Positions 51,457 through 61,347 of a stretch of 64,000 nucleotides of DNA are shown here, piece after piece (within the stretch, counting starts at the first letter, position 1; each line of letters starts with the position of its first letter). The stretch comes from Luteibacter sp. 9135 (GTDB lineage Bacteria; Pseudomonadota; Gammaproteobacteria; Xanthomonadales; Rhodanobacteraceae), in assembly GCF_000745005.1 (NCBI RefSeq), contig NZ_JQNB01000001.1:1521001-1585000 (forward strand), given 5' to 3'. Made by a program: the position numbers and the translations under genes. The notes below the pieces were generated by a model, which was given only the letters and a program-made list of their open reading frames with translations, searched no databases and was not told the DNA's origin.

Positions 51457-52413
51457 ATGATCCATGAGAGCATCCTCGATACCATCGGCCGCACGCCCAT
51501 CGTCCGCCTGCATCGCGTCGGGCCGTCCCATGTATCGCTTTACGCGAAGGTCGAGTCGTTCAATCCCGGCGGATCGGTCAAGGACCGCCTCGCCATCGCC
51601 GTGATCCGCGACGCAGAGCAGAAAGGCCTGCTCAAGCCGGGCGACACCGTGGTCGAGGCCACGTCGGGTAACACCGGCGTCGCCTTGGCCATGGTCTGCG
51701 CGGCCAGGGGTTACCGCTTCGTCGCCACCATGGCCGACAGCTTCTCGGTCGAGCGACGCAAGCTGATGCGCGCCTACGGGGCCCGCGTCATCCTGACCCC
51801 TGCCGCCGAACGCGGCAGCGGCATGGTCCGGCGCGCCGAGGAACTGGCCGCGAAGCACGGCTGGTTCCTGCCACGGCAGTTCCGCAACCCGGCCAATCCC
51901 GCCTATCACCGCAGCACCACGGCGGCGGAAATCCTCCAGGACTTCGCCGGCCGCCGTCTCGATGCGTTCGTCACCGGGTGGGGCACCGGCGGCACGCTGA
52001 CCGGCGTGGGCGAAATGTTCAAGCTGGCACGCCCGGAGGTCCGTATCGTCACCACGGAGCCCGCCGCGGCGCCGCTGCTGGCCGACAAGCCCTGGTCGCC
52101 GCACAAGATCCAGGGCTGGACCCCGGACTTCATCCCCGAGGTGCTTAACCGTTCCGTCTTCGACCTCAATATCCCGGTGGACGACGTGCAGGCCCGCGAC
52201 ACGGCCCGTCGCCTCGCGCAGGAAGAAGGTCTTTTCGTCGGGATCTCGGCGGGTGCCACCGTGGCGGCGGCACTCGCCCACGCCGAATCCGCCGAGGAGG
52301 GCAGCGTCATCCTGGCCATGCTGCCGGATACCGGCGAGCGCTACCTGTCGACGTTCCTGTTCGAAGGCGTGGAAGAAGGGTCCGACGACGCCTGGCTGGA
52401 AAGCCTGGGCTGA
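51457..52413 (+). CDS. cysM: Cysteine synthase (O-acetylserine sulfhydrylase, CysM/CysK family)
   Basis: 318 aa. PLP lysine in NPGGSVKDRLA, substrate loop EATSGNTGVALA, phosphate loop GTGGTLTGVGE, and C-terminal ISAGATVAAALAHA. It makes cysteine from O-acetylserine and sulfide or thiosulfate. The CysK/CysM choice is not certain from motifs alone, and CysB-type cystathionine-beta-synthase-like relatives are close. Confidence 0.88.
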   Translation: MIHESILDTIGRTPIVRLHRVGPSHVSLYAKVESFNPGGSVKDRLAIAVIRDAEQKGLLKPGDTVVEATSGNTGVALAMVCAARGYRFVATMADSFSVERRKLMRAYGARVILTPAAERGSGMVRRAEELAAKHGWFLPRQFRNPANPAYHRSTTAAEILQDFAGRRLDAFVTGWGTGGTLTGVGEMFKLARPEVRIVTTEPAAAPLLADKPWSPHKIQGWTPDFIPEVLNRSVFDLNIPVDDVQARDTARRLAQEEGLFVGISAGATVAAALAHAESAEEGSVILAMLPDTGERYLSTFLFEGVEEGSDDAWLESLG

Positions 52414-52508
52414 TGTCATGGCCGGCGGCTCGCCGCCTCCACGGCGACACCGCGAAATCATCACGTCGCTGGCGTCATGGTGTGCGCCTCGATAGAAGGA
52501 GACACCCC

Positions 52509-52892
52509 ATGACGTTCCTGCGCAGCAAGAGTTTCGGTGAGGAGATGTTCGGCAGGGCCGAGCGTGCGATCGGCTCGGTCACCGGCAGCCGCAAGCACCA
52601 GGCGCTGGGCACCGCCCGCCAGTACGCCGGCCGCGCCGGTTCGCTCACCTCCGAGGCGCTGGCCGAAGCCGGTCGCCATGTGCGTCGCCGCCCGCTGGGC
52701 ATCGTGATCGGCGCCGGCCTCGGCCTGGGTGCCATCGCGGCCGCCTGGCTGATCGCCCGTCACCACGCGCGGGTGCGGCCGGAGGAAGACGAACACGATC
52801 CGATGCGCCAGGTACCTGTAGACGCCGGCAACGCCGAGCTGGATGAGTCGGACGAGGACCGCCCGAAAGCTGGGAAGGTGCGGTACTACTGA
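52509..52892 (+). CDS. Small membrane-anchored hypothetical protein
   Basis: 127 aa from an ATG at 52509 (AAGGAGA upstream). A helical N-terminal part (EEMFGRAERAIGSVTGSRKHQALGTARQ) is followed by one glycine-zipper transmembrane segment (PLGIVIGAGLGLGAIAAAWLIARHHA) and an acidic tail. The plan recalls ElaB/YqjD/DUF883 ribosome- or membrane-tethering proteins, but sequence match is weak. Follows cysM by 95 bp. Confidence 0.65.
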   Translation: MTFLRSKSFGEEMFGRAERAIGSVTGSRKHQALGTARQYAGRAGSLTSEALAEAGRHVRRRPLGIVIGAGLGLGAIAAAWLIARHHARVRPEEDEHDPMRQVPVDAGNAELDESDEDRPKAGKVRYY

Positions 52893-52917
52893 CCCGCTAG
52901 CTGCTGCGGCTGCGGGG

Positions 52918-53003
52918 AGGAGGCGCCGGGTGGTCACCCTCTGCGCTCGGGCAGCGGCCGCAAGCGGCCGAACTCGCTCAGAGGATGACCACCCGACGCC
53001 TCC
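52918..53003. repeat. Palindromic repeat unit, copy 1
   Basis: An ~86-bp imperfect palindrome: outer arms GAGGCGCC... / ...CGCCTC, GGGTGGTCA / TGACCACCC, then CTCTG / CAGAG and an inner GCGGCCGC-AAGC-GGCCG core. Core 52928-52994. It is nearly identical, in inverted orientation, to copy 2 at 53131-53212. REP/BIME-like. No gene lies in 52893-53274; it holds the two copies, an unremarkable 127-bp spacer and a short CTGG-CT-like stutter near 53237. Confidence 0.8.
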
Positions 53004-53130
53004 CTGACGACTGAGGTGCATTGCGAGGAAAGCAACGCTCGCGGCGTCGCACGAAACAGCATTCCTAGGGTGGCGCCGCGCGATGTCGCCACCGCTCTGC
53101 TTTCCACACCCGCTTGCCTCTGTGGTCGCA

Positions 53131-53212
53131 GAGGTGCTGGGTGGTTACGCTCTGAGCGAGTTCGGCCGCTTGCGGCCGCTGCCCGAGCGAGAGTGTGACC
53201 ACCCAGCGCCTC
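53131..53212. repeat. Palindromic repeat unit, copy 2 (inverted relative to copy 1)
   Basis: Core 53139-53204 runs from GGGTGGTT to GACCACCC around GGCCGC-TTGC-GGCCGC. Its reverse complement matches copy 1 over about 66 bp with only a few mismatches. Located 62 bp from the 3' end of the SMC-like gene. Confidence 0.8.
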
Positions 53213-53274
53213 ATCGCCGCGCCATACAAGTAACGGCGGCTCTGGCTCTGGCTCCGGCTTTGGATGTAGCCCCA

Positions 53275-56067
53275 CTACGCCACTTCGCTCCTGCGTCTCA
53301 GCACGGCCAGCGGTTGCGCCCAAGTCGCACCCGGACGGCGCTTGCTGGTCACCAACGTCAGTTCGGACGGCTGGAACACGTTGATGTTGTGCGTGGCCGG
53401 CGTCGTCAGAATGTACTGGGCGCGGGTGGACTTGAGGAACGCGCCCACCTTGTCGATGTTGAAGATGTCCAGGTGCGCGAACGGCTCGTCGATGAAGACG
53501 AAGCCGCCCGGGCGATCCTCGTCGCGCATCAGTGCCACCAGCAACAACAGCGACTTCATGACCTGCTGGCCACCCGACGCTTCGCCGTCATCCATGCCGA
53601 TCCAGCCCTTCTTGTCGAACTCGAAGCGCACCTGCAGCGCGGCCGAGGCCAGGGCCAAATCGTCGTTGCTCAGCTCGGGCAGGTCCACGTCCACGCCGAT
53701 GCCGGCCAGATCGGCCAGCACCTTGAGGTTGCGGGCATAACGGCGGACGGTGTTGCGTAGCACCTGGATGTACGCGCCGCGGGCCTCGTGCGTGATGCGT
53801 GACGCGCGCTCCAGATGGGCACGGCGTTTGTCCAGGTCGAGCTTCAGGCCCTCGTGGTCCACCCAGAGTTTTTCGCGCAGCGCGACCACGCTGGGATCTT
53901 CTTCCCAGTGGCCCTCCGCCAGGCGCTGTTCGAGACGTATCACTTCGCGCTCGACAGCCCGGGCCGATTCGTAGCGTTCGCGCAGTTCCGCCATGGTGGC
54001 CCGGCTTCGCTGCGCCAGCGGGATATGCATGCGCTTGGCGCGGAACACGCGCAGGCGTTCGATCTGTTCGTTGCGCAGCTGGTGGTGCTGCCTGCCCGCG
54101 TCGGTGAGCTGGCGCTGCACGTCGCGCTGCTCTCGCGCGGCGTTGTCGCGAGCGTTGGATGTTTTCTGGCGCTTGTCGCGGATGGCCTCGTAGTGGGTCT
54201 CCGCGGCCGCGTGGCTGTCCGCCGTGCGTTGTACGTCTTCCTGCAGGCGCGGCTGCTGGGTGCGCGCGTCGGCAAACTCGTCGGCGCGGTCGGCCAGCTG
54301 GCTGCTGGCGCTCGCGCCGCGCAGGATCGCTTCGGCATCGGCGGCGCGCGCCATGGCGTCCTTGCGCTCGGCAGCGATGTCGCGCAGGCGCGTCTCGATC
54401 TCGCGCAGCGCCGCTTCGCCATCGCGCAGCTGGCGCTCACGCGCCCCGCTGCCGAAGTACATGTCGTCCACGCCCAGATGGCGGCCGCCGCGACGCTCGC
54501 GGAAGTAGCCCTGGGGCGTGATCCAGTCCTGGTCCTTGCCGCACGTCGCGCCTTCGGCGATGTCTTCCACCCGGCGGATGCGGTCCAGGTTGCGCAGCAA
54601 CCAGTCCGGTGCCCCTGCCGAAAAGTCCACCACTTCGAGCAAGGATCGCGTATGGGCGCGTTCGGCGGGTGCGCGATCGGCCACGACGAAATGCTTGTAG
54701 CGATGCTGCTCGCCCAGCTTCCACGCGGTTTCGCGATCGCGCGGATCGTCCAGCAGCACCACGTGGCGGTAGCCCGCCAGCACGGCTTCCACCGCCGGCT
54801 GCCAACGTGGCTCGCGTATCTCCACGATCTCGCTGAGCATGCTGTGCCGTATGCCGGCTTCGTCCAGCGCACGGCGGAACGAGGCTTCGAACTCGGGCGT
54901 GTAACGACGCCCGCTGCGCCACGCGGCCAGCTGGCCGGTCAGCGTTGTCAGCCGCTGGCGCAACACGCCTTCTTCCGCTTGCAGCGTATGGACGGTGCTG
55001 CGCGCGTCGCGTGCCACGTCGGCCAGGCGCTCGTGGTCGGCGCCGCCCTGGCTGGCGACCATCTCGCGCAGGCGCGCTTCCTGCTTGATGAGCAGGTCGT
55101 TCTGCGCCAGTTCGCCGCGGGCGGCATCCAGCAGCTTGCGCGTCTGCTGGCGTGCGGTGTCCGCCTCGTTCTGTTCCACGCGCAAGGCCTCGCCGGTGAC
55201 ATCGAAATCGCCGAGCTGGTGCGTCAGGTCCGCATCGCGGCGTTCCAGGTCGGTGACGCGACGTTTGCCGCCGATCAGCTGCGGACGCGCCCCCCGGATA
55301 CCGCCGGCCAGTTCCGCCAGCTCCACCCGGGGCAGGACACTGGCGACCAGGTCGACACGCTCGTTCTTCAGCGCGGTCCATTCCTGGTAGGAGCGGGCAC
55401 GCGCTTCCGTTTCCTGCAGGCTGGCACCGATGAGGGACAGCTGGTGCTCCAGCCCGTGCTGCTCGCGGTCGGCTTCCACCTGCTCGTTGCGTGCGCGCTG
55501 GTAGTCGTCGAGCACGGCCTTGTCGCCGAACACGTCGAACACCAGCTCGAGCAATGCCTTGGGCGGCAGCTGGCAGAGCTTGTCGGTGGCGCCTTGTTCG
55601 AGCGTGAGCACCCGGCGGATCGCCTGCGACAGGCCTGCGCCCTCCAGGCGGACGCGGTATTCGCGCAGCCCGAGGAAATCGTTTCGCGCGTCGATCTCTT
55701 CGATGCCGACATCGCCACCGAGCACGGCGTATTGCCGGGTCCACTCGCCGCCTTTCTTCTGGATGCGGCAGGCGAGAGTCACCTCGCGGTCCATCAGCGG
55801 AAAGAACGGACGCTCGCCGCTCGGTCCCGGGATATTGCCCACGCGGGCACGCAGCCAGGCGTACGGCATGCCGTTGTGGCGCAGGTAGCTCTTGTAGTCG
55901 CGGTTGCCGGCGCAGTCGATGGTCAGCAGCGTGCGCAACGCGTCCAGCAGCGTGGTCTTGCCCGAGCCGTTCGGCCCCACCACCGTGACGATGTTGGTAT
56001 CCAGCGGCAGGCTGAAACGCTGCCAGTAATCCCAGTGGACGACCTCGAGGCTGCGGAAATCAAACAT
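53275..56067 (-). CDS. SMC-like ATPase of a condensin-type complex (MksB/JetC-like)
   Basis: 930 aa from an ATG at 56067. Walker A GPNGSGKTT at residues 31-39; coiled coil ~190-385; a hinge-like globular domain ~385-535 (WQPAVEAVLAGYRHVVLLDD is hinge-like); second coiled coil ~540-740; then signature ASGGQQ near 830 and Walker B GGFVFIDEPFAHLD near 855. Head-coil-hinge-coil-head, shorter than true SMC. Its start overlaps the small-subunit gene by 8 bp. With the two upstream genes it fits the MksBEF/Wadjet plan: DNA loop extrusion for chromosome organisation or plasmid defence. No JetD/MksG nuclease is nearby. RecF/SbcC-like alternatives are less likely given the partners. Confidence 0.8.
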   Translation of the reverse strand: MFDFRSLEVVHWDYWQRFSLPLDTNIVTVVGPNGSGKTTLLDALRTLLTIDCAGNRDYKSYLRHNGMPYAWLRARVGNIPGPSGERPFFPLMDREVTLACRIQKKGGEWTRQYAVLGGDVGIEEIDARNDFLGLREYRVRLEGAGLSQAIRRVLTLEQGATDKLCQLPPKALLELVFDVFGDKAVLDDYQRARNEQVEADREQHGLEHQLSLIGASLQETEARARSYQEWTALKNERVDLVASVLPRVELAELAGGIRGARPQLIGGKRRVTDLERRDADLTHQLGDFDVTGEALRVEQNEADTARQQTRKLLDAARGELAQNDLLIKQEARLREMVASQGGADHERLADVARDARSTVHTLQAEEGVLRQRLTTLTGQLAAWRSGRRYTPEFEASFRRALDEAGIRHSMLSEIVEIREPRWQPAVEAVLAGYRHVVLLDDPRDRETAWKLGEQHRYKHFVVADRAPAERAHTRSLLEVVDFSAGAPDWLLRNLDRIRRVEDIAEGATCGKDQDWITPQGYFRERRGGRHLGVDDMYFGSGARERQLRDGEAALREIETRLRDIAAERKDAMARAADAEAILRGASASSQLADRADEFADARTQQPRLQEDVQRTADSHAAAETHYEAIRDKRQKTSNARDNAAREQRDVQRQLTDAGRQHHQLRNEQIERLRVFRAKRMHIPLAQRSRATMAELRERYESARAVEREVIRLEQRLAEGHWEEDPSVVALREKLWVDHEGLKLDLDKRRAHLERASRITHEARGAYIQVLRNTVRRYARNLKVLADLAGIGVDVDLPELSNDDLALASAALQVRFEFDKKGWIGMDDGEASGGQQVMKSLLLLVALMRDEDRPGGFVFIDEPFAHLDIFNIDKVGAFLKSTRAQYILTTPATHNINVFQPSELTLVTSKRRPGATWAQPLAVLRRRSEVA

Positions 56068-56764
56068 CGGACGGCTCCTCCGGGTGGATCGTCGCTGTGC
56101 CGGCGTCGTCGTCGTCCGGCGCCGGCGCACGGTTCGCGGCATCGGTGAGCAGGTCGGCCAGCGCGCCGTCGAGGATGCGCCGCGCGGTACGTTCGTAGTC
56201 GAAGGCCAGGTCCAGCAGCGGACCTTCCGCCACATCGCCCTTGCGACGGATGATGAAGCCCAGCCGGTTCAGCGTGCCGAGGTTGAAGCCGACGCGTGTC
56301 TTGCCGCCCAGCTTGTCGCCGAAGTCCGCCAGAAGCGTGCGTTCGGCGATCACGGGGGAGACGGCCGGATCGCGCGGTATCGGCTTGCCTTCCGCGAACA
56401 TCTGGCCCTGTGACGCCGCGGCATCGACCGCCTGGCGTTCGATCTGGCGCTGCCGCTTGGGCAGCACGATCAGTGCCCAGAGGACGACCAGCAGGGCCAC
56501 GCCGTCGCGGTCCAGCTGCAGGGTGTTGGAGATCCAGCTGTCGCTGCCACCGAACACGGCGCGTTCGCTCTTGCGGGCCACGGCCAGCCCGATGTAGGCG
56601 GCGTAGGGGTGTTCGCGAAGTTCCAGGCCGACGGCCTCCAGGCGACGGTCGAGTTCCTCGCGGAAGCCGTCGTCCAGCAGCGCCTTGCGCGCCTGCACGT
56701 CGTCGCGCGGCAGCCAGCGCTGGGAGAGCAGCCGGGTCACGAGGGTGGCGGTATCGTCATGCAT
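56060..56764 (-). CDS. Condensin-type small subunit (MksE/JetB-like)
   Basis: 234 aa. N-terminal helical region (LVTRLLSQRWLPRDDVQARKALLDDGFREELDRRLEAVGLEL) then a REHPYAAYIGLAV strand as in winged-helix kite subunits, a hydrophobic helix (VALLVVLWALIVLPK), a second winged-helix-like part (DKLGGKTRVGFNLGTLNRLGFI) and an acidic tail. Size and central position between kleisin-like and SMC-like genes fit MksE/JetB. Overlaps both neighbours by 8 bp. Assigned mainly from context. Confidence 0.7.
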   Translation of the reverse strand: MHDDTATLVTRLLSQRWLPRDDVQARKALLDDGFREELDRRLEAVGLELREHPYAAYIGLAVARKSERAVFGGSDSWISNTLQLDRDGVALLVVLWALIVLPKRQRQIERQAVDAAASQGQMFAEGKPIPRDPAVSPVIAERTLLADFGDKLGGKTRVGFNLGTLNRLGFIIRRKGDVAEGPLLDLAFDYERTARRILDGALADLLTDAANRAPAPDDDDAGTATIHPEEPSDV

Positions 56765-58067
56765 CGGGGGTGTCCTTCGCGGTGTCGCGCGGACGCAGGC
56801 GTCCGGCGCTGACCCGCGCGATCTGGGGCAGGTCGGTGTCGATCAGTCGCGGCTCGATCTCCAGCGCCAACGGCAGTCGGGCGAGGTCGGCGGTGCCGCC
56901 TTCCAGCGCGGCCGATTCGGGATCGCCGAGCAGGCCGAGCAGCGACAACCGGTAGGCGGAGAGGGCGTAGTCGTCGCCGATCAGCGTGTCGGACAGCTCG
57001 CGCGGTGTGACGATCGCGGCCAGTTCGGCGTGCCATTCGCCGAGGAAACGCAGGTCTTCTTCGTCCATCGCCAGATCGGCGGTGTCCGGCGTTTGTTCCG
57101 CACCGGGCAGGGCGGTGGTTTCAGCGGCCAGACGCTCGCGCTCGAGCAGCTCGAACTCGGCGACATCGAGCGCGATCTGGTCGTGGATGAAGGGCGCAGG
57201 CAAAGGCAACAGCAGCTGGCCATCCTCGAATGACGCCAGCGCGTCGACGTCCTGTGCGCGCAGCCAGCCGACCAGGTCGGAGGAGGACAAGCCCGTGCGG
57301 CCCAGGTGCACCCGGTGCTGGTCGATCTTGTTGAGCTCGCGCTGGAATGTGCCGGCCTGGCTGAGCAGGGCGCTCTGTGCGCGGCCCACGGCCTGGGCCA
57401 ACCGGTGCGCGGCCGGTTCCAGGTCTTCCTTGACGGTGATGCCCGCAACCACCTCGGTGCCTTTCTCCACCCACGTCCACACCGAATCCAGCCGTTCGGC
57501 GGCATGGCGGATGCGATGCTCGGAGCCGGATAACACGGCGCGGTCGAAGTCGTCCTTGAGTTCGGTCAGGCGCGAGAGCAGGTGCCCCAGTTCATCGACC
57601 GAGACGCGACCCACGGCCTGGCCGGCGGCCAACTGCGCGGTGAGGTAGCCCAGCCCGTCGTCGTCGTCGTTCTCGAACTCGAGCATCACGGCCAGGGCGG
57701 CCAGCGCCTTGCGCCCCGGCAGGCCCACGCGATAACGCTGGGTTTCGCCGTCGTAGACCAGCAGTTCGTGGTCCTTCAGGCGCTGCACCACCGTATCGAG
57801 CTTGACCGCGTCGACGAACGCCAGGTGATCGCGGATCTCCTGCGGTGTCCACTCGGTGGCGTGCGTGCGGCCGCCCAGCGTGCGCAGGACCAGCAGGCGC
57901 AACAGCACCTGCGCCTCGCCACCGTGGAACAGCGCCGAAAACGCACGCAGCAGGCCCCGCCCGCGCAGCAGCGGAAACAGGGTGGGGATGTCCTCGACGA
58001 CTACACCGTCGCGGAAAAGATCCTGCAGGCGCTCATCGTGGAGGGGTGTGTCGGTCGGCCCGCCCAA
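56757..58067 (-). CDS. Condensin-type kleisin subunit (MksF/JetA-like)
   Basis: About 436 aa. N-terminal winged-helix-like region (LRLLVLRTLGG ... WTPQEIRDHLAFVDAVKLDTVVQRLKDHELLVYDG), a long helical middle (~200-330), and a C-terminal part with LFLGEWHAEL-type helices (DLRFLGEWHAELAAIV). No ATG suits the 5' end: the frame is open into folE. A TTG at 58067, two bases after the folE stop, is the best guess, implying coupling to folE. The ORF overlaps the small-subunit gene by 8 bp. Kleisin identity rests on length, helicity and gene order. Confidence 0.65.
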   Translation of the reverse strand: MGGPTDTPLHDERLQDLFRDGVVVEDIPTLFPLLRGRGLLRAFSALFHGGEAQVLLRLLVLRTLGGRTHATEWTPQEIRDHLAFVDAVKLDTVVQRLKDHELLVYDGETQRYRVGLPGRKALAALAVMLEFENDDDDGLGYLTAQLAAGQAVGRVSVDELGHLLSRLTELKDDFDRAVLSGSEHRIRHAAERLDSVWTWVEKGTEVVAGITVKEDLEPAAHRLAQAVGRAQSALLSQAGTFQRELNKIDQHRVHLGRTGLSSSDLVGWLRAQDVDALASFEDGQLLLPLPAPFIHDQIALDVAEFELLERERLAAETTALPGAEQTPDTADLAMDEEDLRFLGEWHAELAAIVTPRELSDTLIGDDYALSAYRLSLLGLLGDPESAALEGGTADLARLPLALEIEPRLIDTDLPQIARVSAGRLRPRDTAKDTPDA

Positions 58068-58069
58068 GG

Positions 58070-58666
58070 TCAGCGACGGGGAATGCCGACGAAGCTGAGG
58101 AACTCGCCGCGGGTGCGCGGATCCTCGCGGAAGCTGCCGAGCATCTGGCTGGTGACCATGGACACGCCGCGCTTGTGGACGCCGCGCGTGGTCATGCACT
58201 CATGGGCGGCATCGATCACCACACCGACGCCACGGGGACGCAGCGTGTCGTCGATGCAGTGCGCGATCTGCGCGGTGAGTTTTTCCTGCACCTGGAAGCG
58301 GCGCGCAAAGCCTTCCACCACGCGGGCCAGCTTGCTGATGCCCACGACGCGGTCGGTCGGCACGTAGCCCACATGGGCGCGACCGATGATCGGGGCCATG
58401 TGGTGCTCGCAATGGCTTTCGAACTCGATGTCACGCAGGATGATCATCTCGTCGTAGCCGGCCACTTCCTCGAAGGTGCGGCGCAGGTATTCCGCCGGGT
58501 CTTCGTCGTAGCCCTTGAACCAGTCGCCATAGGCCTTGACCACGCGCTTTGGCGTATCGAGCAGGCCTTCGCGCTGCGGGTCTTCGCCCGCCCACAGGAG
58601 CAGGGTGCGCACGGCCTCTTCGGCCTGGTCACGGCTGACCGGGCGGGACTTGCTGTCGTCGCTCAT
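58070..58666 (-). CDS. folE: GTP cyclohydrolase I
   Basis: 198 aa from an ATG at 58666. Zinc/active-site region [22 protein letters not shown], then [25 protein letters not shown] and [19 protein letters not shown], the full FolE-I signature. It converts GTP to dihydroneopterin triphosphate at the start of folate synthesis. Apparently first gene of a transcript that runs into the condensin-like set. Confidence 0.97.
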   Translation of the reverse strand: MSDDSKSRPVSRDQAEEAVRTLLLWAGEDPQREGLLDTPKRVVKAYGDWFKGYDEDPAEYLRRTFEEVAGYDEMIILRDIEFESHCEHHMAPIIGRAHVGYVPTDRVVGISKLARVVEGFARRFQVQEKLTAQIAHCIDDTLRPRGVGVVIDAAHECMTTRGVHKRGVSMVTSQMLGSFREDPRTRGEFLSFVGIPRR

Positions 58667-58724
58667 CGTGGCGGTTCCTTGACGGGGCAAACACATAGTG
58701 TAGCGATGTTCGGGGCCGCAGGAC

Positions 58725-60179
58725 TCAGTCGCCGGCGTCTTCCGTCGGCGGGTCCACCTCGTCGATGCCGCCGAGGTCCAGAAGTTTCTGCGATTCGTCG
58801 CCGCCCAGCGATTCCACACCACGCAGCTTGCGCTCGATGGCGCGTGTGCGCACCCCGGCGTTCTTGATGCTGTTGGTGGCCGAGTCCAGCTGCTTCTGGG
58901 TGCGTTCCAGCACGGTGGCGAACTTGCCGAACTCGTTCTTGACCGCCGCCAGTACCTGCCAGACCTCCGATGAGCGCTTCTGGATGGCCAGGGTGCGGAA
59001 ACCCATCTGCAGGCTGTTGAGCAGGGCGGTGAGCGTGGTGGGCCCGGCGATGGTGACGCGATGGTCGCGTTGCAACTGGTCGGACAGGCCCGGCCGACGA
59101 ATCACCTCGGCGTAGAGGCCTTCGGTCGGCAGAAAGAGGATGGCGAAGTCGGTGGTGTGCGGCGGCGAGACGTATTTGGTGTGGATCCGCCGGGCTTCCT
59201 CGCGCACGCGCACTTCCAGGGCCTTGCCGGCCAGCATGGCACCTTCCAGGTCTGCGGCGTCCTGCGCATCGAGCAGGCGCTGATAATCCTCCACGGGGTA
59301 TTTCGCGTCGATGGGCAGCCAGACCGGACCGCTGTCGTCGTCGCCACCGGGCAGGCGGATGGCGTATTCCACCCGCTCGGCGGAGCCGGGCACGGTGGCG
59401 ACGTTGGAGGCGTATTGCTCGGCGACCAGAATCTGCTCCAGTAGTGCGCCCAGTTGCACCTCGCCGAAAGTGCCGCGGGTCTTGACGTTGGTCAGGACGC
59501 GCTTGAGGTCGCCCACGCCGGTGGCCAGCGCCTGCATCTCGCCCAGGCCGCGCTGCACGGCCTCCAGGCGTTCGGACACCAGCTGGAACGACTGGCCCAG
59601 CCGGGTCTCCAGCGTGGACTGCAGTTTTTCGTCCACCGTGGCGCGCATCTGTTCCAGCTTGGCCGCGTTGTCCTGCTGGATGGCACCCAGCCGGGTTTCC
59701 AGCGTGGTGCGGACATCGGTCAGGCGTTTCTCGTTGTCGGCGGTGAGCGTGCCGAAACGCTGGTCGAGCAGTTCGCCGAAGTGCTTGAGCGTGACGGCCG
59801 ATTCCTCGCGCGTTTTCCGGGCATCGTCGCCCAGGCCCTGGCGCAACGATTGCAGGCCGAGATCGGTGCGCTCGGTCAGTTGGTCCAGCCGCTTGCCGAA
59901 TGCCTCGATGCGCTCGTGCTGGCGCTCGGCGGCGTGCTGCAGTTGCTCCTGCACGTGGGTGCGGAACTGGCCGAAGCTCTCGCCCAGCTCGCCGCGCCCC
60001 GCGCGTTGCTCGTCGCGCAGCACGGTTTCGAGGCGGCGCGTGTCGTCACGGAGGCCGTCCAGGCGGGCGGCACTGCCGTCGTCCTGCCTGCCACTGCGCG
60101 AGACGACGACGAAGAGCAAGGCGAGGCACGCCAGTACGGCGACCAGCAGGACGACAAGGAGAACGGTTTCGAGGGTCAT
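58725..60179 (-). CDS. rmuC: DNA recombination protein RmuC
   Basis: 484 aa. N-terminal membrane anchor ([21 protein letters not shown]), ~200-residue coiled coil, then the PD-(D/E)XK-like RmuC domain ([62 protein letters not shown]). RmuC limits inversions at short repeats. Lies upstream of folE by 58 bp on the same strand. Confidence 0.95.
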   Translation of the reverse strand: MTLETVLLVVLLVAVLACLALLFVVVSRSGRQDDGSAARLDGLRDDTRRLETVLRDEQRAGRGELGESFGQFRTHVQEQLQHAAERQHERIEAFGKRLDQLTERTDLGLQSLRQGLGDDARKTREESAVTLKHFGELLDQRFGTLTADNEKRLTDVRTTLETRLGAIQQDNAAKLEQMRATVDEKLQSTLETRLGQSFQLVSERLEAVQRGLGEMQALATGVGDLKRVLTNVKTRGTFGEVQLGALLEQILVAEQYASNVATVPGSAERVEYAIRLPGGDDDSGPVWLPIDAKYPVEDYQRLLDAQDAADLEGAMLAGKALEVRVREEARRIHTKYVSPPHTTDFAILFLPTEGLYAEVIRRPGLSDQLQRDHRVTIAGPTTLTALLNSLQMGFRTLAIQKRSSEVWQVLAAVKNEFGKFATVLERTQKQLDSATNSIKNAGVRTRAIERKLRGVESLGGDESQKLLDLGGIDEVDPPTEDAGD

Positions 60180-60235
60180 GGCGCGAGGTTACCTGTGTTG
60201 CGGACATCCCGCGCGCAGGCTAGGGCGGGGCTTTC

Positions 60236-60888
60236 TCAGATCTCGCGATTGCCGACGATCACCACGTCGGCCGGGCGCTTCGCGAACAGGCCGACGGCCA
60301 CGACGCCGACGATCTGGTTGAGATCGGCTTCCAGCGCCACCGGGTCGGTAATGCGCCAGTGGTGCACGTCGAGGATCCAGTTGCCGTTGTCGGTGACGAC
60401 GCCATCGCGCCACACCGGCTGGCCGCCGCGGGCGACGATCTCGCGCGCCACATGGCTGCGGGCCATGGGGATCACTTCGATGGGCAGCGGGAAGGTGCCC
60501 AGCACGTCCACCTGCTTGCTCGCGTCGATGATGCAGACGAACTTGTCGGAGGCGGCTGCGACGATCTTCTCGCGCGTGAGCGCGGCGCCACCGCCCTTGA
60601 TGAGGCGCTTGTGCGGATCGCATTCGTCGGCGCCGTCGACATAGAGGTCGAGTCGCCCGGCGGCGTTGAGGTCGAGCACGTCGATGCCGAGCTTGCGCAG
60701 GCGCGCGCTGGAAGCGTCCGAACTGGACACCGCCGCCTTGATGCGGTCACGGTACTGGGCCAGTTCGTCGATGAAGAAGTTGACGGTGGAACCCGTGCCG
60801 ACGCCGATGATGCCGCCGCGGAAACCGCCCTCGCCCACGTAGCGGAAGGCGGCGGTTTCGGCGGCGAGACGCTTTTCGTTGTCCTGGC

Positions 60889-60892
<4 letters not shown>
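60236..60892 (-). CDS. rpiA: Ribose-5-phosphate isomerase A
   Basis: 218 aa from an ATG at 60892. [15 protein letters not shown], the active-site [11 protein letters not shown], the [14 protein letters not shown] lysine/glutamate segment, and HVAREI are RpiA signatures. Interconverts ribose-5-P and ribulose-5-P. Overlaps the EVE gene stop by 4 bp. Confidence 0.97.

Positions 60893-61343
<451 letters not shown>

Positions 61344-61347
<4 letters not shown>

Noticed and set aside
53230-53262. Stuttering GGCTCTGGCTCTGG tract
   Set aside because: Too short and impure for a functional tandem repeat; only noted as part of the intergenic region.
52413-53275. Search for a JetD/MksG-type nuclease next to the condensin-like genes
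   Set aside because: The only real gene here is the small membrane protein at 52509-52892, which has no Toprim features.
53815-56148. 777-codon open frame antisense to the SMC-like gene
   Set aside because: Composition is typical of reverse-frame shadow; the minus-strand protein has complete ATPase motifs.
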